The position numbers and the translations under genes were made by a program. Positions 24,420-36,289 of a stretch of DNA of 64,000 bases are shown here, piece after piece. Source of the DNA: Arenicola marina (taxonomy: Eukaryota; Annelida; Polychaeta; Arenicolidae); the NCBI GenBank assembly GCA_964019135.1, contig OZ025260.1, positions 16,610,254 through 16,674,253 of the forward strand, read 5' to 3'. Below the pieces are notes generated by a model. The model was not told the origin of the DNA. It worked only from the letters and a program-made list of their open reading frames with translations, and ran no database searches. Position 1 is the stretch's first letter. The number at the start of each line of letters is the position of its first letter.

Positions 24420-25410
24420 CGAAATCTCCCTGAAGCACATATTTAAGTAACAAAATCCAGAACCCATTTTGGAAAGTTTTTTATGCATGGTATAGACATA
24501 AATTGGTATTATCAAAGCAAACCATACCAGAATATCCACTATGGAATTCTAGTTTTATTACATCTTCGAAATATACTGTTTCACGAAAACGTGTATTTAC
24601 CGAACATGGTGTATTATATTTTAGCGACTTATTAGATGACAAGGGTTCTTTCCTAACTTGGTCACACTTCCAAAAGGACTTCATATATCTATGAACTTCT
24701 TAGATTACGAAACTCTCATACGAAGTGTACCACTGCCAGTAGGTTCAATGTCTAAAAGTAATAAACAAGGTTATGATTGTCTAAAGTCAATTATGAGGGC
24801 GCCCAAAGTATGTGTTTTCGCGTACCAACACCGTATACGAACTAATCCATTTAAGTGCAATAATGAGCAAAAGTTGGAACAAGTTTTAAACAGAACTGAT
24901 ATCAACTGGAAGAAAATGTATAAACTGCCGTATCTATGTTGAATAGAAAGTAAATTGAGAAGTTTTCAATATCTTATACTGACTAGAATACAGATAACGA
25001 AACTATGGCTTAAGAAATGTAACATCTTAGATGATGATTCCTGCACTTTTTGCGCTGATAAACCAGAGACAATTTTACATCTCGTCTGGGAGTGTCCTGT
25101 AACACAAGATGTATGGACTGCCCTTAGTAGACTGCTTAATTCGGTTTGTAATGTTGACATCGATTCAACTGGAGCAAATGTCTTACTTGGAGATTTAGCA
25201 CCCACTGGGAACAAAATATTGCGAAACCATATTATTTTAATTGTCAAGAGATACATATACATTAGCAAATGCTGTAACACCAGAATGTATCAAAGCCAAG
25301 TGGAATCCCGTACAACGTTTATTGATATCTACATAAGCTTATTTACGATTTATACCACTTTTTATGCCTTGCATGTACTTGGATTATCTATTTTAAGATT
25401 GAAATAAGAA
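24420..25410 (+). mobile_element. LINE retrotransposon fragment, C-terminal end of reverse-transcriptase ORF
   Basis: Broken reading frames give 'NPFWKVFYAWYRHKLV', 'KGSFLTWSHFQKDF', 'LRSFQYLILTRI' and 'CTFCADKPETILHLVWECPV'. The CxxC...HxxxxC pattern is the zinc-knuckle-like region following reverse transcriptase in L1/Tx1-type and related LINEs. Interrupted by stops and frameshifts; ends in an A-run at 25,408. 5'-truncated and dead. Confidence 0.8.
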
Positions 25411-26185
25411 AAAAAAAATTGGCGATATCTCCGTGTCTTTAAAGTATAGTATAGTACAGTAAAATATTAAAGTAAACTATAGTGCAATTTTATGGTTCAC
25501 CCTGAAATTTAAGATTTCTGTCCCGTATATGGCAAAAACAGTTTAGCTTCTCGTAAACCGGATGGCGTTAATTCACTTCCTTGTGCGATTTGTCAAGTCT
25601 TACGTTCATTCGATTTTGAATAATTTGAGGCCACAACTCTTTTGAAATGTTTTCGTGTTCAAATTCAGGTTAAATGCGTAAAGTGAAATTTCATGGTGAT
25701 CGTATGGCAGCGAAATGGCATCAAATTATGGATCAAAAATACACAATACAACCTAAACAACCCTCTAAAACCTTTCGTGACCTTAGCATCGGTGAGGTCA
25801 CCCATCTTTTCTGTTTTTTTTCTTTTTTTTTTAGCAAATAAGCCTCGGTAAAGCATTTATGTACTATCCATGGCAATAAAGATTCTTATCTGAGGTTGGC
25901 GGTTTCGTGGGGTAGAGGTGACGTGAGGCACGAGCTCCCTCTGCTGGCAGAGCCGGCTACGCCTTGTGCCAATGAAATGCCCCTTGAGAATCAGCCACCA
26001 TCTTCTCCTGAATGCCCGTGCTATATAGGATAAAATCCACAATGCCGAATGCATGCGTGCGCACCCGACGGGTTGAAAGAAGTGTAGGGGGGTATACCAA
26101 TGCGGATTGTGAATATTCGGTCCACCTTGGGGATACCCAGGCTACCAAAGAAATACCCCCCCCCCCCCCCGATTCAATTTAGATG

Positions 26186-26446
26186 GTTGGTTGGTTGTAT
26201 ATTCAGGACGCTTCAACCACTTTTGTTCATATCGCGTCAAGGAGAGAAGGAAGGGAGATTGGAGCCATGGCCCCGGGGGTAACCCTCTACTCTTTGCGAA
26301 GACGGACATGGGATCTTTATCTTGCGACCACACAGACATGGCCACAGCGGGGCTCGAACCATCGGTTCACTTGCCGTTAGGCTCTCAGGTGACCGGAACA
26401 CTCAAGGCGAGGGCTCTAACCCACTGAACTACCTGGCCCGCCGCTG
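26186..26446 (-). mobile_element. tRNA-derived SINE
   Basis: Full length, with target-site repeats CAATTTAGATG / CAATCTAGATG. Intergenic, downstream of a LINE fragment. Confidence 0.9.
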
Positions 26447-26457
26447 CAATCTAGATG

Positions 26458-27779
26458 ACGTCACGCGCTTCCTACTGCCATGCTGTGCCTTGGTGCTGTG
26501 CCATTATGATCGTTAGTCCATTCCATTTGGTTCATGCAGATGGCGTGAAGTAAGCCACGTTAGCATAACGTTATTGCATTTACGGAAGTAGGAACACGAT
26601 AAAAGATATGCTCTTTTCAGCTATTCGTGAATGTCAGAGACAACGTTCGTGAATGTCAGAGACAACGTTGATTAAAACGTTTCGCACGCAGCTAATGGCA
26701 AATATGACGATCGATGAATTAATAAACGTATTTTTTGGGATCACATCGATGCACATGATAAGTAGTTGCTGTTGTGAATTGTTCAAGTTTTATGTACGGA
26801 GATTGGTAACTGGTAACAACGATTAGCATCGACCCCCTCTGCGACGTCATTAAACCTGCGTCAATACTGTATCACAGTTACTCTGACGCCTTTATCCGAC
26901 GCATTCGGTTACACTCGAAGTGATGTCAGATAACAAATATATCTATTATAACGGGTAGTTGTACCCGATAAAAGGGTTTAACGGGTGATCCGATGTCGGA
27001 TTGATGAGTTCTGACTGTACATGCTTGTAACTAACACCCAACTAATACCCAGCAATACCCCAACTAGAATTTGTCAAGCATAGCTTGAGAGGAAAGACGA
27101 AAATCGGGGGATAGGTGCAACTGACCATGAGCCGATAACTATGAAAGGTCACAGATAAAGGGGCCGCATTCATAATCCCGCTTATAACATAGCTGGAAGA
27201 TAGCGAGAATATATGAATCTCCAAAAAGTCTCTAAAGAATACTCTGAAACAAACCGCGGATATATACCCAATATTACCCAATGTGGACCTGTTTCGTTGT
27301 GGTGCGAGATATAAAGATCGAGACGGGCGGATGTTGTGCTTCGGTCGAGCCTATGGAAGACCGAGGGCAGGATTTCGTATGAAATATGACTGATCGAGCG
27401 GGTTTGGGGACTTCTGAAACAGTAGCATATACGTACAACGCGGCACTTTGGCGTAGTGGATAGCGGGCGTCAGTTTTTGAACATAGAATTGCAAAGGGCT
27501 AGTGACAATATTGGGTTATATAGGCCGAAACGTCTCGATCCGTCTTCAAGTGGCGGAATCGAGTCTTTATAATGGGATAATATTTCTTTGCGTTCAAACT
27601 ACTGGTTCGATTTCCATGGCATTTGGCACACATGATGTTAGTAATATTGGTACATATTCCACCACATGTAGGTAATCTACCTGCATGCATGTGGTCACCG
27701 CAATTTTGTATAATTTTTCTTGGGTTACAATTGATCATCCAACTCAAAAACTATAAATGTGAGGTGAAATCCGAAGGCA
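26458..27779. other. No recognised gene
   Basis: Contains a short tandem GTGAATGTCAGAGACAACGT (26,627-26,668) and a fragment of the GGGGCCGCATTCATAATC MITE end (27,161). Confidence 0.5.
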
Positions 27780-28795
27780 CATAACTTTCGCGCCTGTCTC
27801 TGAAGAATACTTTGAAACAAACCGCGGATCTCTAGACCCAATATTAACTGAGTTACGCGGGAAAACATGTTTCATGACCATGACCTTGCCGTGACCTTGA
27901 CCTTGGAAGCGTAACCTTGATCAATATAGTACTTTCCGCCCAAATACTACTGTCATGTTTCACGCAAGGTGTTGTTTGTCTGAGATGTCCCCTTCATGGA
28001 GAAATTGGGGAGGTCATTTTCCCGCCAAAATGCTTCCGTAGGGTCCCATGTTAAACTTTGGGAATTTTTAGCGGGAAAACTATGCGTGATAGGCAAAATG
28101 TGAAGGCGGTTTCCATATCCAAGTCGACGTTTGCCCGTCGTTTGCAACTAATCCCGACTCTCTAGCGTCGCTATTAAGCGAACGGCGGCCATCGCAACCC
28201 CGAAAGAGTGCCGGTCCATATCGCCGTTGACTCATAATGGGAGCGTCGGCATGGAGGGGGGTGCACCTCTTGTGAGCGCTCTAACGGCCAAACTAAGCGT
28301 CCTAGAGCATTTCTGAGGTGTTTTTCATAAGTCTAGCTCACATTTCTCTCTCCATTCATGCCAAATCTGGGCTCCCTATCTCAAATATTAACCGAGTTAT
28401 GGCCTTGCAAAGTTTAAAACGCCACTTGACACGTACGCTGAATATAGATTGGCCGATTACTCGAAAATCGTTCAGTATCCGGAAACATTTGAGCCAGTCA
28501 TGCGTGTCCGCCTCTCTCCGCAGAATACTCTCCAACAAACAACGAATCTCTAGACGCGATATTAACCAAGTTACGCGGGAACACATGTTTCGTGTCCTTG
28601 ACCTTGCTGCGACCTTGACCTTGGAAGCGTGACCTTGACCAATGTAGTTATTCGTGCCCAATTACTAATGTCATGTATCACGCCAGGTGACGTTTGTCTC
28701 ACTTGTGCCCTTCACGGAGAAATTGAGACCACTTTCCCGCCAAAATGCTGCCGTAGGATCCCATGTTAAACTTTGGGAATTTTTAGCGGCAAAAC
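27780..28795. repeat. Two copies of a ~290-bp TGACCTTGACC-rich element
   Basis: 27,795-28,080 and 28,510-28,795 are diverged direct copies sharing ATTAACTGAGTTACGCGGGA-like, TGACCTTGACCTTGGAAGCG and CCCATGTTAAACTTTGGGAA. More TGACCTTGACCTTTGA motifs lie at 28,965 and 29,175, and the region ends in a 29-bp palindrome at 29,336-29,364. Confidence 0.85.
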
Positions 28796-29364
28796 TTTTC
28801 GGGCGATTTTTACAATTTTGAGACGATATATAACGTACCTATGAGCCCAATAACAGAAATAATGGTGAGCGTCATTAGATGAAAACTAAGACAGTAGTAG
28901 TGATTTTTCCGATTTTTGGTCCTATCTTTCAATGGTTAAGCGAAATGTGAAAAATTCCTGTGACCTTGACCTTTGACCTAGATTGCCCATCTACAAACTT
29001 GGTCTGACGGTAGGCCGTGGCATTATCTATGCAGAAGGAGAAGTCGATATCTCAAACTTTGTAAAAAAAAAAAAAAAATCCAAAGTTGTCAATTTTCAAG
29101 AGCCCGTGGCGCGAAAACTACAATATTAAGAGAGCTAGAGCGGAAAATGTGTTTTGAACGTATGACGTCATCGTGACGTTGACCTTTGAGTTATATTGCC
29201 CATCTACGAACTTGACCTGTCGATTGGCTGCCGGAATGTTTTGGTAAAAGAAGAGAACGATATCTTTAGTCATTCGACAGATAATGCTCCGACAGACAGA
29301 CACACACACACACAGACAAACCGAACACACCGACATAAGACGAAAATCGTAGATTTTCGTCTTA

Positions 29365-30970
29365 ATAATCATTAATGTCGTCAGGATGACAGTGGATAGC
29401 GCTACGCCCTCATGCCACCTGGCCTTGTGCGGCAGTTCGGACCACGGCCTAGTTCCACGTCGCGCGCCACCACCGCGAACAATTTTGGTCATTCCGAACT
29501 CGCTATTAAAACCAAATTGGTCACATCGAAGTATGTTCATTTGTTGCGGGGATATCCACTAAATAATTATCCTTATTGGAAATAGAAGCTCAATCTAAAT
29601 AGTATAAAATATTAAAAAAATCAAGGATAGATTTCCATAATTTCATAGCAGCACAATCTAAATAGTGTAAACTATTTAATGTTTATGTTTTATTTTTAGC
29701 GATGATGATCTTTTTCAAAATTATGACATCTACCTTGTGAATCCTCCCCCCCCCCCCCGATGTATACTGGACCCCCCCCCCCATATTATTTTTTGTGGAC
29801 TCTCTGTTACCCCCATCATGCTTCCATGTTACTTGTTGTGGGCTGTGGACCATCTGTTTACCCCACTCCCCACACCTCTCCCTCAGTAGTAAAATTTTCC
29901 TACCCCCAGGTACGGTCATAAGAATTTCGAAACCAAAGTTGTCTTCCGTCTTTTCAAAGTTCTGGGGCTGCGTCTCGTCACGAGAGGCGACCTGTGTCCA
30001 CAGGAAGCGTAACAAATAAAATACAAATCTTGAAGATATGGCGGATTCACACTATCGTCAGAGAGACGCATCAATGTAAATAGTTGAGGGTTATGGTTAC
30101 GACGCGCCCGCTCATTGTGGAAAGGAAGGCAACTACAATGAATCTAGGCCGACCCAACGAGCAGGATGAATCCCCTTTTTTTCGAATCATGGATCCACAC
30201 CTGCTCCTCACCCCTCTCCCTCTTAGGTGCATACATCATATCTTTCAGATTTCGAAATCATGAAGGTGTAAGTCGGGCCAAGAAATCTCCCGGGGCAATC
30301 GATCATTAAATTGAGTAATACGTGGGCTATGCGTCAACAATGATTCGCGATAGAGTTATTTAGCTAACAAGATCGACAGGGGGATATAACGCCAGACATA
30401 TTTATTGTTATACCGTGTATTTAAACACACTTTTTATTCACAGCGAATGTCGCACATGGTTTCGTAAATAAGTATACTCATAAATATAACAAGGAATGAC
30501 AAAAGTGGGACGAAGTATGGAACCACTGATCTGGTCGCTCAGTAGTGGGAGACAGGCTTACATGCAGCGCGTTAGCTCAAGCAGTCCACTGGACCAGTAA
30601 GCTGTCGAAACCGATATATATATATAAGTCTTGTGCCTTATCTGAATATCATATTCTTTGGTGTAATGACGTCAAATCCAGGCGAGGCAGACAGTTTAGC
30701 AACTATGATGTCATATTTGACGTCACTGCCAAACGCACGACCTGGCTATCTTGGCAGTGACAAATAAACTGAATGTCTGTCACAATGATCGGCTATTATG
30801 ACAGTCGCAGTGTGTTCTTTGACTGGGTAAAGCATTAGCCTCTGCTTGACATCCAGGCGGTGGTGTCGTACACACGACACCCCTTCCAGGCCAGGTTCCC
30901 ACTCGGTGGTGGGTGGGGAGGGGGGGGGGGGTTGTTTGCAGGTGTTTTACACATCCGACGATGTCCGTGC
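29365..30970. other. No recognised gene
   Basis: AT-rich sequence, C-runs at about 29,744 and 29,772, and G-runs at 30,910-30,935. Downstream flank of MICAL. Confidence 0.5.
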
Positions 30971-31072
30971 TTTGCTTTATTAGGTTAGTTCAAGAAGGCC
31001 CACAGGTCTGACAGCCGGTCACAGTGGCGGATCTAGGAGTTTGCAAAATGGGGGGAGCGGGAAAATGTGATT

Positions 31073-31078
31073 TTATTT
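31073..31078 (-). promoter_or_regulatory. Candidate MICAL polyadenylation signal AATAAA
   Basis: AATAAA on the minus strand about 225 bp downstream of the stop. A second AATAAA lies at 30,976-30,981. Which one is used cannot be told from sequence. Confidence 0.4.
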
Positions 31079-31214
31079 ATGTTAAAGACCTTGATACGAT
31101 ATTTAGAAAAACATGGACACGTGCCTTAATATCATCTATTTCCCAGCAAATGGGGGGTAACGTGCCTGTTGTGCACCCCCCCCCCCGCCCCCCCATTCCT
31201 GAAACCGCCTGTGG

Positions 31215-31300
31215 GATTTCCTGGCCCGGTCTGGACTTCTTCAGGAAGGTCTGCAAGTCTTACAGCTGTACGGTTTGCCCTACGAGGTCACCATCAAGAC
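31215..31300 (-). pseudogene. Decayed duplicate of the MICAL terminal exon
   Basis: Downstream of the stop, the block encoding '[11 protein letters not shown]' recurs (shared GGCCCGGTCTGGA and TTCAGGAAGGTCTGCA on the + strand), followed by unrelated residues and a stop. A third, more degraded piece lies at about 30,985-31,025. Probably tandem partial duplications now lying in the 3' UTR. Confidence 0.7.
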
Positions 31301-31303
31301 ACA

Positions 31304-31470
31304 TCAGACAGTTCCCTGGCCCGGTCTGGATTTCTTCAGGAAGGTCTGCAGGTCTCGCAGCTGGTCAGCCAGCTCTATCAGGTCATCCTGTAACACGTCA
31401 TCCTCCATCCGGGTAGTTTCGGCGTCCATGGCAGCCACTTCCTCAACCATAGCCTCTGCTTGCTCTTTCT
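31304..31470 (-). CDS. MICAL: MICAL exon 25 (terminal, bMERB end and stop)
   Basis: Acceptor cacgcag|AGAAAG completes a Glu codon split G|AG. Encodes '[16 protein letters not shown]', '[13 protein letters not shown]' and '[14 protein letters not shown]', then TGA at 31,306-31,304. Confidence 0.9.
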
Positions 31471-34400
31471 CTGCGTGACCGGATTAAAGGTGGTGGGTAT
31501 AAGAACATACGAAACTGAGGATTGGCATCACTACTATTAAACTGGGACGTCGTACGCCGCAAGTGGTAGTGAAGTAATGCAAGCACGAGATTTTTCGAGA
31601 ACAGGTAGGGGAGGTTTACATATATATATATATATATATGTAGGTATATGTTTTCTATCCAGTGGCTGATTTCCCGAACGCAGTTTAGCCGACTACGGGG
31701 CTTGGTCGACCATGTAAATGATGGGCGATTTAGCTGACTAAGCCCCGTAGCCGGCTAAACTATGTTCGGGAAATAGCCCACGTACTGATCTATCGTCGTC
31801 ATGCCGTGCTCTACTCCGTGCACCGAATTAGCTATTATCCATGACCTATCTGGAAAAATGCCTCATTGCAACAGCGCCAAGATATATTTTACTAAACTAC
31901 TGGTAACAAGGCAAATAGGTCTCTTTCAAATACACCGTACCCCAATGCTGCCCATTGTGGCAAGTATTTTGTCAATGTCGAATTCTACTCCTATCGGTTT
32001 GTAATTACCAAGTTTTCTTATTGGTAAATAAAAAAAACAGTTGTAATTGTTTAATGCTACCCTAGCACCCCGTACAGCTATCCTAAATGAACACCGTGAC
32101 ACTGAAGCAATGTGTACCTGCTGAAGCCGCCAACATCCCCAGTAGAAGCTGGAGGCGGGTCTGTCGCTCCTGAAGCTCCATCATCTTCACCCTGAAGTAT
32201 AGGACTGATTACCTACCGGTCACTAGGGCATTATCCCATGATGCATGAAGAGTTACGTTTCATTATTTCATTTTATTTCATTATAAGTTTTCGTTATTGG
32301 TAGCCTGTAATTAACTAGGCTATATCGAGCGCCATACATTTAATAAATTGCAACTTGATCTATATGCAATGAAGGTCTCTGTCAAGACTATTCTTTGTTC
32401 GCATACGAAACAATACTGGCTTCACCTTCCTCCCGCTGACTCTGTACCAGTATTACTCAGGATAAAAGATACACAATTATTGCATAGCATTATTCTTGAT
32501 CGGACCCCGGGAATCATACTTCTTCAGTTTACAAATCACCCGTTAAAGATGAGAGGTGGCTTGACAAGAGGGGCCTCAGTGTCATCATATCTGTATCTAG
32601 CATAAAGCAAGGTGTGAGCATCTTACTGTAGCATCAATCGCGACTCTTTCTCCACCAACTGTCTCTTCTTGCGGAAGACACCAAGCCAGTCATTGAGCAG
32701 AGCGTCATCGGTTTCATTGGCGCCTGTCAGAGAGAATTTTTGATGGCATATTTGCTTCGTACTTTTTAGTTTCGTACTTTGCAGCCCGTAGTATTGCTTG
32801 GGGCAAAATGGAACACAATAAAAAAAAAACAGCTACGGACAACGGTTACGTTATGAATACATAGTCCTAATTACCAGTTTCGAAGAGGTTTGATGATACA
32901 TGGCATTTATTTTATAGAAATATCATCCATGACGAATTGGACTTAATATCTTAATCGAATATTGGGTTGCGGTGGTTCGCTTTAGAACGTACAATACATA
33001 TAATTAAGTTGCACATATGGATAATAACAAAACTGACGGCGAACCGTTTTCAAGTGAGATTTAATTAATTTGTTATCGTTAATTGGCGACCATAACAACT
33101 AGATTGATAGATGGGAGGGGTGGGTGGGGTGCTGAATGAGGGTGGATACCTTTCTTTGTTTCTCCCCGGATCGCCTTCTCCAGTTCCAGACCCTCTCGCT
33201 CCAGAGCATCCTTTTCCTCCTCAATGTCCTCGAAGTCTCGCTGAATCTCATCCTGGGCGAGAAGTTGAAGACTAGTGTCTGTGGTATCGCTCGAGGCATC
33301 ATCTGTTAATGAAATATACGGTTAACAATTCAATTATTCATTGATAAACTTATCTGATATCAAGAAGTTGTTATGATAAGAATAATAACTGTTTATGATC
33401 AATAATGGAGGAATAAGGTTTGCCACAGGATATGCTATCAGTGCATGTTATACATAGGGCTGTGGAGGAAATGGAAATATATCGTTTATCATTTTGATAT
33501 ATAACATCATAATCGCATGTGCGTTATAAGCAATATTGAATTTTATTTTTCCACTTTTTCGCCGGCAGTTATTGTCGTGATGCTAGTGAAAAGACCTTTT
33601 CACAGATGTCTCATAACAGCAAACAACATATTAAAGAGTTATTCAGTTTATGAAAGGCTGACCAAACTTAAGTTACCTTAGAGCCTAATGCCCCAAATTC
33701 ATCTCGTAAATAGCTCATGTGGATAAATAACAGCCGATTCCTACCAGGTTCCGCTTTATCTGATCGTTTGGCTTTTCTCTCCAGGGTAGCGATGACGTCA
33801 CGGTATTCGAGCCCCTTGATAGCGGCAGTCAGTGCAGCCGCCGTCTTGGAGGGAGCCCCCTTCTCCCCCTCCTCCTCACCCTCTGTGTCCTCACCCTCTG
33901 TATCCTCGCCCTCTGTGTCCTCGTCGGATCCTCTGCAAATGAGAATGGTTTGCCCTTCAATATCTCTCATGGGCATGGGTGAAAGATCGTAAAGTCCACA
34001 ATTAAATGCATAGATAACCTTTTAGGCTTTCATTGTAATTTGGAAGATAAGCTGTCTACTATGCATCCAACAGAAACGTTAAGCGAGTTTCCAGAAATTA
34101 TGAATATCGTACCGATTTACATTGGCAACCACTATTTTGGTGGGGTTTAAAGAGAGCGCATTACAATGGAACATTAATCAGGATTGTTGTTAGCTGAACT
34201 TGACAAGAATTTTAGTCATGTTCTGCAGGATCACTCACAGCCACTGCCTAATCTCGTCCTCCGTCAACGGCGCCAGTGTGTCAGATCCCGTATTAGACAG
34301 CATGGTGTCGCCATCTAGCGGACAATAACAACTGTATGTCAGAACTCCTAGTCACGTCAGTAGTCAAGGTGTGGATGACACTATACACAAAGCGGGACAT

Positions 34401-36256
34401 CAGTGTAAGCAGGCGGACTCATCCGATACATATATGACCAAAGCAAAAAGTTCTTGCAGACTACTTATTTTGATGATTATAATACAATACAAAATAATAA
34501 TAACAATACCGCGAGGTAATTTTACATCAAACTTCAATGGGAGAAGGGAGAAAGAATGAAGCCATGTCCCCGGGGGTAACCCCCTACTCTTTGCCAAGAA
34601 AGACATGGGATCTTTATCCTACGACCACACAGACATGGCCACAGCGGGGCTCGAAACATCGATCCTCTCAGATGGCCAGATCACTCAAGGCGAGCGCTCT
34701 AACCCACTGAGCTATCGGGCCGTCCCCCACGGCTTAGCTGGAGACTGTCAACCCCAACTCGTCCCTACAGACGTTACGTAGGCCTACCCCTGGTTAGCGT
34801 ATCCGTTTCACTGGTCAAGGTCCCGGATTTTGTCAGCGTTCCGGACGTTGTCAGCGTTCCCGATCTGGACCCCGAATCAGATTTGTTCTGGTTCAGGTCT
34901 AAAAGTTTAAAGTAAACTCCTGATGATCAGCGACTACAGTACTTTTAGACCTTTAGACAATAATAAAAGAATGGAAAATTTATTTTGGCAACTCTTATAA
35001 GATACGTAAACGCACAGTGAACAACACACTAATGGGCTAGATGCTTTATTTGTACTTACCAGTTTTGTCACCAATCTGTGGAGAGTTAAGAAAATATAAA
35101 AATATTACTTCAACTCAAGTAGAACAGTTTAGTTCACATCCTCAACTCAATTATCTATAGTCCTAAACGTTAGTTATTACGATACTACAAACTTGTAGCT
35201 CACACTCCTATATCTCCGCATTGGCAACCCGTAATTATCATATTTATTACAAGGTAAATTTCCCCATAATGTAACAATATCACAAGCTTACAGGTCATAA
35301 CTCACTCAAGTAAAATGTCCCACTCACCCCTTAGATTCACGTCAGGGTGTTGAGTGTGTGTGAAAGCTCCAAGATAAATATTTATAATATTAACAAACGT
35401 AGTTTTGTCCACGTAACTACTTGCAGAGTGATTATTATAAGATTACAGGAACAAACATTGTCTTTCTGGTGTCGTAATCATTAAATATCATATCTGTCGT
35501 CGTTTGAGAAAGAACGACGAGTCATAGAGCCGGCAGTGCCTTCAAGTCGTTCTTCAACGCCATAGCATTTCATCACACAGAAGGACAGACATTTCTATTT
35601 TAGCGTTCAGATCATTTTATGTTACTCAGATGCCTAACGGATATGGAAAAGGCTAAGTACATAAAGCGGTGTATACACACCTTCTCCCGCGTCTTCATCA
35701 GGGTGGAGGAGGCAGAGTCAAAGTAGCCCAGGTAACAGGCGTGAGCGAAGCAATAGAAGGCGGCTGAAAGATCCCAAAGACATGCGATAAAATCAATCAT
35801 GTTAAAGTTACTATTGCAACAAAACGTGAGACGAGCGAGGGCTGCACATACTTCTATAGACAGGGTAGTTACATTACCATTAATACAATTATATATGAAG
35901 GACTCCTCATGCAGTACTACGTCCCGTCAATCCGCAATGCCCTCCCGGAAAAACCCACGCAAAAATGCCACCCCCCTCTCCCACAACCTATCAAGTGACA
36001 GACAACCTCATAAACGTCAGCGATTTATAACTGTGTTATATTTAATGATTGTGGTGTTTCACATTCAATGTTCACTCTTTATTGCCTGAACTCACTGTGT
36101 GACGTAGTACTTAATATATATATTATGATCTATCATATGACATAATTTAATGATTCATCTAGTCACCGCAGTGGTAAGCCAAGTAATTTTCTGTTGAGGT
36201 GACCCTGTTCGATGAGAATCGCTTTCAGGGGGACCTCGTGTATAAATGATGTTTAG

Positions 36257-36289
<33 letters not shown>

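Noticed and set aside
28318..28661. Frames of ~100 codons on both strands
   Set aside because: They overlap the TGACCTT-rich dispersed element, have no recognised domain and are not conserved between the element's two copies.
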